Below, piece by piece: positions 32,760 to 43,720 of a stretch of 64,000 bases of DNA. This DNA is from Astragalus membranaceus. Taxonomy: Eukaryota; Streptophyta; Magnoliopsida; Fabales; Fabaceae. The position numbers were made by a program, and so were the translations under genes. Where the stretch lies: NCBI GenBank assembly GCA_039519185.1, contig CM076846.1, positions 112,490,566 through 112,554,565 of the forward strand, read 5' to 3'. The notes under the pieces are model-generated. The model did no database searches, was not told where the DNA came from, and saw only the letters and a program-made list of their open reading frames with translations. Numbering within the stretch: position 1 is the first letter of the stretch; every line of letters begins with the position of its first letter.

Positions 32760-33892
32760 TGTGATAACTCTTATTTATAAGAGTTATTTATTCATTGTTA
32801 AGGTTAATTTATTGTTTATTCTCATGTAATTTGTAAGTTAGCATATGTAAATTTTATGTTTTAAGTTTAGAAAGTTGCATTCCTAAGCTCTTAATATTTG
32901 GCATTTAGGTGCCCTATTTGTGTGCTTTGATTGTGTGTTTAATTGCTGCAGCATCAGTTGCCACAACAATGCATTTATGCGAAAGATGAGAGAGAATGAT
33001 GGGACGCGTTAAAAGTAGCGAAGGACGGCTGTAATGGCAAGGACGAGCACGTCCAGCTAGTGCCAGCACCTGAACAGGGAATATTCTACTTTTCTCTTGG
33101 GCACTTGTACTTTTAGGCACACAAAGGACAAAGGGCGCCTCAAATTTAGGGTTTTCTTGGATCATGTACCCTAGAGCTATAAAAGGGAGCCTCCTTCTTC
33201 ATTCATGTCATGCTAGGTCTAAAAAGGAAAGTTTAGAAATAGATTTCCACCATTTTTACCTAAGTTACCTTTCATTACCAAACTTGCGAAGATCATTGCT
33301 GGAATCATTGCTGCAGCAGCGACAGGAGCCACAATACTTGTTCATTGTGCTACGTGGGAGCTGAACCCTCTCCTTGAGACTCTCTTCTTGGAGTGTATCT
33401 TCGGATCTTCTCACTTAGTATAATTTCTATCTTGTATTTCTTGAATATGATTGTTACAATTATGTTTGAGTTGTGTTTCTTGTCTTGTTTGCTCATTATG
33501 AGATAAATACTCATAGTTGGAATGTTAGGATCTATCTAATGAATTTTTTGTGTATTTGATGAAATTTGTTTGATGTTTTAGCAATTTATCTTTTGTGAGC
33601 TTAATATTTCATCTAAAATTAGGAATGGCCATCTAACTTAAGTAAATTTGTAAATTCAGAAATGGTTTATGAATAGATCTCAAAAGATAACATGGATAGT
33701 AAGTAGTAAAGGAAACTTTAATGCTTCTTGCTTAAACCCTAGACATAGGAGGGCAAAATCCATGAGATGAACACTGTGGGTGCGTGAGTAGCCTAGGGAG
33801 TACCTATTTAGGGTCTAGACATAGACTCTTGTGGAGAAACCCTAGTGGAAGTGTTTGACAAAACAGCAACTATTGCGACAGCATCTATTCTA
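32760..33892 (+). repeat. 3' LTR of Athila, truncated
   Basis: Starts TGTGATAACTC and aligns with 14091-15192 of the 5' LTR, then stops at GCATCTATT, where Copia sequence takes over. About 270 bp of the LTR end are missing. The TATA box is at 33178-33186, and the palindrome at 32944 and 33309. Confidence 0.9.
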
Positions 33893-34005
33893 CATAACAA
33901 ATCCCCTTTTGAACTTCTCCACAAAAGGCCATCCACCTAATAAACTGAATCCCCACACCTATTCTACATAACAAATCCCCTTTTGAACTTCTCCACAAAA
34001 GGCCA
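33885..34005 (+). repeat. 74-bp-period direct duplication at the Athila/Copia A junction
   Basis: CTATTCTACATAACAAATCC and the following 27 bp occur at 33885 and again at 33959. The first copy starts inside CTATT, which is also part of the Athila LTR, so the join lies in a 5-bp shared sequence. Confidence 0.85.
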
Positions 34006-36158
34006 CCTTCCCTCACTCACCTTAAAACCTTTGGATGCCTTGCCTATGCCTCTACATTGACTGCCCACAGAACCAAATTTGATCCAGGAGCCACTAAAAC
34101 AGTTTTCTTAGGTTACAAAGAAGGCCTCAAAGGCTATGGTTTGTACGACCTTACCTCACACTGCCTCCTACAATCTAGGAATGTGATTTTCATTAAGGAA
34201 CACTTCCCTTTTCACACCAATTCTTCCACACCAACTCAATCACCTGCCAATGATTCTACACCATTACCAAGCTTTCCCTTTGAGACTATACTTCCAAACA
34301 TTTCAGACACAATTGTTGATTTAAATACTCACTCCTTTGCACCAATCACTATATATTCCACCAATAACTCACATGAAAATGAACCAACCATGCAACAGTC
34401 CCATATCCCAATCAGATTCTCCCAGTAGTTCTAAACCACAACCATTACCACCTCAACCCACAAGACATTCAACTAGAGTCTCTCACAAACCCAGTTATTT
34501 GCAGGAATATCATTGTAGTTTCTCCAGCTGGGCCAATCATTGAGAAGGTAATTCCTCACCATACCCTTTATCTTCTGTTATCTCCTATGACAAAGGTGCC
34601 CTACCATATAAAACCTTTTGTTTCAATATTTCCTCCAATTATGATCCTTTAACCTTCACCCAAGCTGCTTCACACCAATGTTGGCAAAAGGCCATGCAAG
34701 TTGAGCTTGATGCCCTTGGTTCCAACAACACTTGGTCTCTTGTTGATCTCCCTGCAGGTAAAACACCCATTGGTTGTAAATGGGTGTATAAAACAAAGTT
34801 CAGAGCTGATGGGACCCTTGAAAGACACAAAGAAAGACTTGTGGCCAAGGGCTACAACCAATTAGAAGGAGTTGATTACTTTGAAACATTCAGCCCTGTT
34901 GTGAAACTCACCACAGTGAGAGTTTTATTGGCTATTGCTGCCTCCAAAAATTGGTTTCTTGAGCGGTTGGACGTCAACAATGCCTTCCTCCATGGAGATT
35001 TATTGAATGAAGAGGTCTACAAGGTGGTTCCCCCTGGTCTATTCAGTCCCAATTCTGCTCCCATTCACAAAGTGTGCAAGCTCAACAAGTCACTCTATGA
35101 CTTGAAACAAGCAAGTCGTCAGTGGAACCACAAGCTCACCACCACTCTTCTCTCTTTGGGTTACATCCAATCTGAGGCCGACCACTCTCTTTTTGTCAAG
35201 TCCTCACATGCTTTCATTACTATATTGTTAGTTTATGTGGATGGCTTGGTGTTAACTGGAAGTAGTATGGCTAAGATCACTACTGTTAAGCAGCTGTTAG
35301 ATGACAAATTTCGCATCAAAGACCTTGGTGCTCTAATATTCTTCTTAGGTTTAGAAGTGGCGCGCTCTAAGACTGGAATTACACTGAATCAGAGAAAATA
35401 TACTCTGGAATTTCTTAAGGATTGTGATGTTCTTGCTGCCAAGCCTCAACCCACTCCTGCTGACCCATCTGTCAAACCCAGCAGCAGCGAGGGGACTCCT
35501 TATTCTGATCAATTTGCATACAGGCGCTTGGGCGCTTGCTTTACCTCACTAATACACGGCCTGATATTGCATACTCTGCACAACAGCTTAGCCAATTTGT
35601 TGCTAAGCACCTAGATGCTCATTTCCAGGCAGCCACCCGTGTGCTTCGCTATTTGAAGTCAGCACCTTCACAAGGCCTTTTCTTTCCTGCAGATAATTCC
35701 TTGAATATTTCAGGCTTTGTAGACTCTGATTGGGCATGTTGCAGTGACACTAGGCGCTCAGTAACTGGCTATTGCGTTTTTGTGGGCCCTGCACTTGTAT
35801 CTTGGAAGTCAAAGAAGTAAAACACTGTCTCACGTTCCTCATCAAAAGCTGAGTATAGAGCCTTAGCAAGCCTTGTTTGTGAAGTGCAGTGGCTGCACTA
35901 TTTACTCAAAGATCTTCAGCTTGCTCAAAGCAGTTCTTCAGCTATCTACTGTGCCAATAAATCTGCCATATATTTGGCACACAATCCCACATTTCATGAA
36001 CGCACAAAACACATTGAAATCGACTGTCATGTTGTGCGAGAGAAAATTCAAAAGGAAGTAGTACATCTCCTCCCAGTCAGATCAAAAGCTTAACTCGCAA
36101 ATGTTTTTATCAACTTGAGGGGGACTTTACAACATCCACAGTCCAACTTGAGGGGGGA
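33885..36158 (+). pseudogene. pol: Copia A: integrase tail, RT and RNase H of a Ty1/Copia element, 5'-truncated
   Basis: Begins in the integrase C-terminus (ILHNKSPFELLHKRP, LKTFGCLAYAS, KTVFLGYKEG). A Ser/Thr/Pro-rich linker breaks at a TAG (34426-34428) and shifts frame. RT follows with GCKWVYKTKF, LDVNNAFLHGDL and SLYDLKQASRQWN. Its catalytic motif reads YVDG instead of YVDD at about 35236-35247, removing one metal-binding Asp. A frameshift near 35530 precedes LTNTRPDIAYSAQQLSQF. RNase H (DSDWACCSDTRRSVTGY, SSSKAEYRALA) carries a TAA at 35818-35820. No gag, protease or 5' LTR is present in the window. Copia lineage not settled. Confidence 0.9.
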
Positions 36159-36380
36159 TGTTGACTATTGTGTATTGACCATTGTATATTTACCTTTGTA
36201 TATTTAAACTAACCACAATTATTATTTTACACTAGCTAGTTAGATTGTAACTCAAGCTGTTAGGTTTTTGTTAGATTACAGCTTGCTGGTTAGTTCAGTT
36301 AGAATCTATCATTCTGTATATATTCTATTGTACAGTGTTGATCCATCATTGAATGAGAAAAATGTATTTCACCATTTCCA
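36159..36380 (+). repeat. 3' LTR of Copia A
   Basis: Follows a PPT AACTTGAGGGGGGA; a second similar tract lies at 36112. Starts TGTTGACTATTG and probably ends at CACCATTTCCA. The short length of about 220 bp suits several short-LTR Copia lineages. The right edge is uncertain by some tens of bases as no partner LTR is present. Confidence 0.65.
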
Positions 36381-36414
36381 TCTTCTTTGAGTTCTGGATT
36401 ATCAAGATCTTAGA

Positions 36415-36540
36415 ATGTGGTTTAGGCCTAACTCAACCTTACAAAACCGGCTTGTAAGGTGAGGGTTGCCTCCCACTTATAAACTCTTTTGAGACAATAT
36501 CTCTAGTCAATGTGGGACTTGGGTTTTTTCCAATACACCC
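36415..36540. repeat. dispersed repeat of dicot type
   Basis: AGGCCTAACTCAACC, then an 8-bp inverted repeat CCTTACAA/TTGTAAGG (36437-36459, 7-nt loop), then GTGGGACTTGGG. I recall this pattern as widespread in dicot genomes, but I cannot assign a class from this copy. Confidence 0.45.
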
Positions 36541-36781
36541 CCTCACGCCCAAACTGAAACGTTTTGAATAAAAACAAAATCTCGGGCTCCCTGAAGCCCC
36601 ATCGACAAACGTTGGAAGATAGCAAACGGTGTGACATTGAGAATCGAAACTAGTTTGGGGCGGTTACTACCCGTGAAACCCGCAGGGTTTATAGGTGGTT
36701 TGGGGAGGTAACAACTTGTGAAACAGGGGGTTGGTGGTGGAAGCTTTAGGGTCAAGGAGTTACAAATTTGGGGTGAAAAAG
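36541..36781. other. unassigned repeat-like sequence
   Basis: Follows the CACCCCCTCACGCCC end of the dispersed repeat. No protein or known terminus recognised; an 88-codon minus-strand frame has no support. Confidence 0.35.
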
Positions 36782-37906
36782 TGTTGGAATCAAGTCGATC
36801 TAGAAACAATGACCCTTAATTGATTTTGAAGATAACAAAAATCATAAGATAGTAGTTATGCTTCAACATATTTTTCAAGTGTTCAGAAAGCATTCACCCT
36901 AAAACAAAAACAGTTATATAATGTTAGAAGGTCTATTCTCTTTCGAATACACTTCAAAGTGACAATACTATCTTCCGATTTCACAAGACAGTGACATCTT
37001 CTGATCAACAAGTGTATAATCTGGTCAAAGAATGAAGTGCCTCTAATCAACATTCAAGAATGAAGTGTCTGGTCATCAAGCATCTTTTTAGTTCAAGCAC
37101 AATATTTATCAAGCTTATGTTATTCCCTCTCGTCTAATGTTCCTCACCAGAAGGCTAGAACTCATTTAATGAGATATTAAATGATATCTGGAACAATTAT
37201 TCTTGTACGAGATATTAAGGAAAAAAGAGAAAGAGATAAAGAGAATAATTTTTGAAAGCCACAAGAAAAATATTTTCGTGGTTTCTAAATGCTTTGAAAA
37301 TACAAAGTCAATGGCTGTAGAAGTGTATGGAAAAAATAGATTTTTGGCTTGATTCATTGTACGACCTGATTGCATTTAGTGTGGGTGTTTCCCATGAGAA
37401 ACCTTAATTTTAACAAATAGATTTCCATCTCAGGGTATGCATTAATGATTATGAGAAACCTTATTATTCAAGCTCTCAAGTATATATCAAATACACTCAA
37501 GCTTCTACACTCAAAGGATGATTATTCTTTGAAGCTCAACCACCTAAAGAAAGAGAAATTAGAAAACTTTTATATCTTTCTAAAAAGCTTTTGCTATAAA
37601 CCTCTCAGTTGAGAGTGTGCTTTAATTACCGTTATACAAACTCATTTGTAAAGCGCCCAATAGTGGCAATTCCTTAGAGACTTAACATTAAGTCATCCTA
37701 AGAAGCAAAGCGTTTAGCTATGTTAGTACATAAACTCTTTGGGTTGTAAAAGAATTCTTTTGTGGAAATCCTTCAAAGGTTTTAAAGGGACTAAGCTAGC
37801 TACCACGTGGTAGTGAAGTAGGATAAATCATTTGTGTCATTTACTTATGTTTTTCTACTTTCAAAAAGGTTGCACAGCGTGAAAGTGTTTTCTATTAGTA
37901 AACAAG
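36782..37906 (+). repeat. probable solo LTR of a long-LTR Copia element
   Basis: Starts TGTTGGAATCAAGTCGATC with TTGATTTTGAAGATAACAA shortly after, a pattern I associate with SIRE/Maximus or related Copia LTRs. Near its end are GGGACTAAGCTAGC, GGTAGTGAAGTAGG and TAGTAAACA. No internal coding region is present. The right end is a guess, and no clean 5-bp target duplication is visible. Confidence 0.4.
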
Positions 37907-38053
37907 CTGTGGAACTCAAATCGGGAAAGCCACAAGAGGAGATGCATGAAAGGAAGGAGGGGAAACACTGTCGTTTGCAGCGACCAAACGGTGCCGACTG
38001 TAACGAGAAGCAACGACTTACGACCGTGGACACACCAAAACTAGCGGCGGTAG

Positions 38054-38266
38054 CAGTGGCGGACCCCAGGGTCAGGGGTGTCAAATTTTTTAAGGTCGGT
38101 GTCAAATGGGTGCAAAACTTGGTCTATTAGTACAATTTAAAATTTACAGGGGGGTCAAAATTAAAATTTCAGGAGATTTAGACTATTTATATAGGGTGTT
38201 TAGTGCAAAAAAAAATTTCCAGGGGGTTCAACTGAACCCTCTGGTTGCATGCTAGGTCCGCCACCG
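38054..38266. mobile_element. small hAT-type MITE, copy 2
   Basis: Termini CAGTGGCGGACC and GGTCCGCCACCG match as inverted repeats in 11 of 12 positions. It is flanked by GGCGGTAG (38046-38053) and GGCGGTAA (38267-38274), an 8-bp target duplication with one mismatch, the length made by hAT transposases. Same body as the 13729-13930 copy. Confidence 0.82.
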
Positions 38267-38331
38267 GGCGGTAAAGATAACCGTAGGGTAGTGGCGGTAG
38301 ACCTAACCCTAATAGAACCTAACTCTTCTCT

Positions 38332-39129
38332 CAATGTTTTAAAAACCGGACCGGAGAGTGAACCGGAGAGACCTCCGGGTCATGGTTCAATCGGTTTAAC
38401 CACGGTTGAACCGGATATAATAAATAAAATAAATATAAATATAATATTACACTTAAATACATTAAAAATTGTTTTTATTATTATTTTAAATATAATTTTT
38501 ACGACATTTAAAAACAGGGAACTGGTATAGTAGTTGATTGGACTTAACAATTGGTTGCACCGCTGCGGCAGGCCTGTGAGGCTAAAATTATAGCAATAGG
38601 AAATGATGTCCTATAACATTTTTTTTGAGATTAACATTTTAAAATTGAATATGGTTCAACTTTCAACTATCCTAATATTTACTCTGCCGGTATTAAACTA
38701 TGCCTTCTTGATACTTCCAAAATAGTAGCCATCGCTTCATCTTTTTCTTCTGTCTTCTGCTTCGACGTTTCATCTCTTCTTAATTCTTTTCTTCTTCTTC
38801 AACTTCGAATTCTCTGTCTGTATTTACGTTTACAACTCTCTTTTCATTTGGAATCACAAATAAATGGAAAGAAAACAAGTATTAGATTGTAGAAAATCTT
38901 TGAAAGAGCAAACTGAGGTTTCAAAGGGAAGTTTTGAGAGAGAAAATGAAAGTTAGCAGCTTCATTTTTTTGAACCGGCGGTTCGTGAAAACCGCTCCCG
39001 GTTTTTCGGTTATCCGGTTTTAAGGCGGTTCAACACGGTTTTTTCGGTTTTTCACCGGTTCTTACTTCCAGTGGGTTAACAACACTGAACCGAACCACAG
39101 ACATGTCCGGTTCGGTTTTAACAACGTTG
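38332..39129. mobile_element. non-autonomous DNA transposon with CCGG-rich termini
   Basis: The left end CAATGTTTTAAAAACCGGAC and the right end, read inverted (CAACGTTGTTAAAACCGAAC), form imperfect terminal inverted repeats. The flanks TCTTCTCT and CTTTCTCT match at 6 of 8 positions. Both ends are packed with ACCGG/CCGGTTT steps, while the centre is AT-rich with no coding capacity. The size and an 8-bp duplication suggest hAT, less surely than for the element at 44890. Confidence 0.6.
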
Positions 39130-39177
39130 CTTTCTCTATCTAATTCTTGCTGCTACTGTTCCTTGCATTTTTTTTTG

Positions 39178-39438
39178 GTCAACAAAACATGGCTTTCATA
39201 TATGAAATGGGCAAAGCCCAACCAACAACAGCAAGGAAAAACAACACTAAACAAGAAAAGAGCCAGCAAACAGCGGCCCACTACAACAAAGAGCCCACTA
39301 CCACTAAAGCCAGCAAACAAAGAGCCAGCTAACAAAAGCTCACAACACCCAGCAAAAAGCCAAGAAAACATAAACCGAATAACCCTAAAAAGCTAGAAAC
39401 CTAAATAGCAAAACACGAAAATCACCAAATCCACCCAG
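39178..39438 (-). other. LINE 3' untranslated region
   Basis: A-rich (on the plus strand) untranslated tail between the ORF2 stop and the poly(A). Plus-strand frames here are low complexity and not genes. Confidence 0.7.
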
Positions 39439-42400
39439 CTACGCTGATGAATCATGAGAATCAGACTTAAGCATTGATCGAAGAAGCAGCGGAGGAGAAT
39501 AGAGCCAGAGACGAGGTAAAGAGCTAGAGGAAGCGAGATTCGCCACACAATCTGCAACCCTATTCCCTTCGCGATTCGTCCATGAAAATACACAAGAGGT
39601 AAACTTCTCCTTAATCTCCATTATATCTTCAATAACGATACCAATCTCACCCATCTTTATTTTTCCATTGCATGAGTCAATCAAAATCTTGGAATCAGAT
39701 TCAAAGATCACATCATGAATGATGAAACTCGATGCTAGAATGATTGCTTCACGAAGAGCGAAGGCTTCAGCTGCTAACGGAGAGAAAGCGAAAATCATTG
39801 AGGTACACCCTGCTATTAACTCACCCTTGTTGTTTCTGGCAACTATTCCAGACCACCCTTTTCCTTTATTAATATCATAGTGTGCATCAGAGTTGAATTT
39901 GATGACACTATCCATTGGAGGTCTCCATTTGACCACAGACCTCCTTTGACAGGAAGATCGCACCTCATTCTTTGTAGAACTAGGAATAGGAGTAATCAAG
40001 GTAGTTATATTAGATTTAATAGCAAACAGAGTATCATTAGGGATGGGAGCCTTTTCTTCAAAAACCATCAAATTCCTTGCTTTCCATATATTCCATAGGG
40101 CTATCATTACACAACTTATCATAACCTGTTTTTCCCCACCTGAGCACCAATTAGCATCAATAATTGAATCAAACCAATCCCCAAAATGAGAAATGTTGCA
40201 CAGACTAGGAACATGACAAATTTGTAACCCAAACCAAACCGGAGTAGTCCAAGGGCACAAGAAAAATAAATGCTCAATAGTTTCTTCAGAAATCTTACAC
40301 ACTGGACATAGATTTGAAATAGCTATTCTTCTTTTAACCATATTAGTAGCTGAACTAATAGCATTATGTTGTAGTTTCCAAATAAAATGTTTAATCCTAC
40401 CTGGAACTCTAGCTCTCCAAATAATTCCCCAAGATTTTTCAGGAACAGTATAAGATACAGAAGGAGTTTTAATACTATTGTTCAAACTTTGTCTAATAGC
40501 CATATACCCAGATTTAACACTGAAATCCCCATCTTTAGAAAGTGGCCACCAAAAATTATTTTCCACCTTTAAAAGACTAATAGGAGTTTGTAATGCCCCA
40601 ATAGCACTATCAGAGGTCAGATTTAACCTTAGTGCATTAACATTCCATGATTTTGTTGAACTGTCAATTAGATCCTTTACCACAGAAACACCACTCCCTT
40701 CCTTCAGAATAGCCAATTTCCCATTAGCAAGCCATCTATCCTCTGAAATTCTTATACCATCACCATTTCCAATCCTCCAAGACCCATGCTATTTTAGCAA
40801 ATCTCTTCCATGTAAAATACTTCTAAACACCCAAGAAATACCAGCCTTAGGTTTAACATTCCAAAAATCTTCTCTACTACAATAGATACCTCTCAACATA
40901 GTAGCCCAATAATCATTTTGTCTATATAAGCATCTCCAGGCTTGCTTTGAGAGAAGAGAAGAATTCTGGACTGAAAAATCCTTAAAGCCCATACCCCCTT
41001 TAATTTTATTTCCACACATGAAGTCCCAAGACTTCCAATGAATTCCCCTAGATCTCACTTTTGAACTCCACCAAAAATCAGCCACAGCAGAGCACAAAGA
41101 TTGACAAAAGTTCTTTGGCAATCTTACAATTGACATCACATAGGAAGGAATTGCCTGAATAACAGATTTTATTAGAACTTCCTTACCAGCCTTTGAAAGT
41201 AACTGTTCTTTCCACCCTTGTAACTTAGATAGAACTCTCTCCTTTATCCAAGCCAAATCCTGAAATTTAGAAGAGCCCCATTCAGCTGGAATCCCTAAGT
41301 ACTTGCCCGGAGTTTCCCAAATTGGAATATGCAGAGCTTCAGCCAATGAATTCCTCAGATGAACAGGAATTGCAGCACCACAAATTAACCCAGATTTCTG
41401 TAGGTTTATTTTTTGACCAGAAACCTTTGTAAAATCATTTAGAATAGCCACTAATTGATAGATTTCCTCCAAATTTGCCTTGCCAAAGATTAAAGCATCA
41501 TCTGCAAAAAAGAGATGGGTTAGTATAGGGGCTCTAGGAGCCAATTTGAGACCATTTATGAGACCCACAGAATTAGCTTTTGTAAGGAGCCTAGACAGAA
41601 CATCAAAGACAAGGATGAAAAGGTAAGGAGACAAAGGGTCTCATTGCCTAAGACCACACTTAGGAATGACAACCTTACTCCTAAAACCATTAATTTGATA
41701 GAAGTATCTGACAGATGATATTAGAGACATAATGATAGACACCCAAGCTTGGCAGAATCCAAAAGATAATAGGACATTTTTTAGAAAAGACCAGTCAACT
41801 CTGTCATAAGCTTTATTCATATCTAGCTTAATAGCAAAACCATGATTAGCACTAGTAGATTTCTTTTTTAAGAAATGAAAAGCTTCTTGAGCAACAACCA
41901 AGTTGTCTTGGATCAACCTACCACCAACAAAAGCACTTTGTTGAGGAGAAATAAGAGAATTAAGGATAGGTTTTAGCCTAGATACAATGATTTTTGATAT
42001 GATCTTATAGATAAAGTTACAACAACTTATTGGACGAAGCTGACCTATCTCCTCAGGATGAGGAATTTTAGGAATTAGAGCTACCAAAGTATCATTAACA
42101 GCATCTCCCTACTTCCCAGTAGCAAAAAATTCTTTTACTGCAATAAGAACATCATTCTTAATGACCTCCCAGTTTTGTTGGTAGAATAAACCATTTAGCC
42201 CATCAGGACCAGGGGATTTAAGAGCACCAAGCAAGAAAACAGTTTTTTGAACTTCTTCTAACAAAATAGGAGCCATTAGAGAAGAATTAAACTCTTCGGA
42301 AACCATCTTAGGGATGACATTTAGACACTGAGAAGAGACAGTTTCTGCAGGAACGTAGATGTCATTGTAAAAATCCTCAATTGCTCTAGTAATATCATCT

Positions 42401-43495
42401 TGCCCTTCCACCCAAACACCATTCTTATCTTTAAGCCTAATAAACTTGTTTTTATCTCTTCTTTGAACAGTTGTTGCATGAAAGAACTTAGAATTTTTGT
42501 CACCACAAGACAACCATTTTAGTCTAGATCTTTGCCCCCAATATAGCTCTTCTTGTCTCCACAGTCTATCTATCTCAATTCTGATCCCTTTGATCTCATC
42601 TAGACTGTTTAAAGAATTTCCAGCATTAGTCAGTACTTGCAACCTAGCTTTCAACTTAGAGATTTCAACAGCTGCATTTCTGAAAGTTTCTTTGCTCCAA
42701 GTAAGCAAGGCTTTTTTACAATTCATAGACTTATTCTTAAAACTCTCCCAACCATCAATATTAGTACAATTAGACTTCCAACCATCAGCAACCACCTTAT
42801 TACAATCAATATGATCTGCCCAAAAACTTTCAAACTTAAAGAAGTTTGGGCATCTAACAGGGGGATATGGCAATAGAATAATAGGAGAATGGTCAGAATT
42901 CAAAATAGGTAAAGCAATACCTGTAGCATGAGGATATAGGAATCTCCAACTCCAATTAACTAAGACCCTATCTATTTTTTGATAAGTAACAATCCCATCC
43001 CTTGGATTACTAGAAAAGGTAAACTTGTTACCCTTCAAATCAATATCCATCAAGCTGCCTGAATTCAAGAAATCTCTAAAAAGAGTCATCCTCAAAGGAG
43101 CAACAGATCTAAGCCCATCTTTCTCTGTAATTGAACACATTTCATTGAAATCACCCATGCAACACCAAGCCTCACCCCTCCTAGGCATGAGACCCAATAG
43201 TTTTCCCCACAAATGCCTTCTTCTATCAAATGTAGGATTTCCATAAACAAAAGTCATCATAATTAAATTACCAGTCTTTTTTTCCTTTACTGCAGAATGA
43301 ATATAATTTATGCTTGACTCCAACACTTGCAATTCATACTCATTATTCCAAAACAAGCCTAAACCACCAGATGTACCTTCAGCCGGCACACAGAACATTC
43401 TTTTAAACTTTAGTTTTCCTTTTGATGAGCTCTTGAAGCTCTCTACTTGTCGTAGATGCGGCCAATCCACGACAATTCCAACTAATTGTAGTCAT
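39439..43495 (-). pseudogene. LINE ORF2: endonuclease, reverse transcriptase, RNase H
   Basis: The start ATG at 43493-43495 gives MTTISWNCRGLA, the usual start of the AP endonuclease. The frame then ends after about 30 codons; the rest is in another frame from about 43470 (GTSGGLGLFWNNEY, WCCMGDFNEM, NSDHSPI), so the segment with the ETK-type catalytic Glu is deleted. RT has KSPGPDGLNG, RPISCCNFIYK and the catalytic FFADDALIFG. The tail has a zinc-binding CPVC...H...C motif and an RNase H core (KFNSDAHYD, FESDSKILID). Stops in one frame: TAG 42109-42111, TGA 41641-41643 and TAG 40789-40791. The cis-acting enzyme would nick DNA and reverse transcribe its own RNA. Confidence 0.93.
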
Positions 43496-43710
43496 ATTGT
43501 GTTTGGGGGCATGGGTAGACCCGCCTCCTCAGTCATCCTATCTGCAGCTGTGATAATATACCCATCAATTACAGCTATCACCCGAGCCCTCTTCAATCTG
43601 CCATTGTTACTACTTTCTCCTTCTTCATTAGTTAAACAAAGATTCTGAATATCCCTTCCTCTCTTAAGGTTAAGACCTATTGCCATCCTTTTACTCAAGG
43701 CTTCCTCCAC
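43492..43710 (-). pseudogene. LINE ORF1, C-terminal remnant
   Basis: Seventy-three codons open from the 5' truncation point, reading EEALSKRMAIGLNLKRG and ending in GLPMPPNTI. The stop TGA shares the bases ATGA with the ORF2 start, so the two ORFs overlap by one base pair step. The RNA-binding domain that would identify ORF1 is upstream of the truncation, so the call rests on position. Confidence 0.7.
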
Positions 43711-43720
43711 CCTTGCATTT

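Larger units (their letters stand above)
14091..33892 (+). mobile_element. Athila-lineage Ty3/Gypsy retrotransposon, split by a nested Tekay element
   Basis: Order: 5' LTR, tRNA-Asp PBS, gag (first part), inserted Tekay 16091-25728, gag (second part), protease, RT, RNase H, integrase, an extra ORF, PPT and truncated 3' LTR. Without the insertion the element spans about 10.2 kb. The active-site pattern DLGASINLMP, the tRNA-Asp primer and a long region after pol are Athila traits. The 5' LTR lacks the first ~18 bp seen in the 3' LTR, and the 3' LTR is cut at 33892 by Copia sequence. Several frameshifts and stops make it defective. Confidence 0.92.
39171..43710 (-). mobile_element. L1-type LINE, 5'-truncated
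   Basis: The poly(A) tail (as T on the plus strand) starts at the left edge, and the element is flanked by the direct repeat CCTTGCATTT at 39161-39170 and 43711-43720. This 10-bp target duplication is what target-primed reverse transcription leaves. The 5' end falls inside ORF1. ORF2 carries endonuclease, RT, a zinc-binding tail and RNase H. It is dead by truncation, deletion and nonsense codons. Confidence 0.95.

Noticed and set aside
39103..39396. Lys/Gln/Pro-rich plus-strand frame
   Set aside because: It is the complement of the LINE 3' untranslated region and poly(A) tail.
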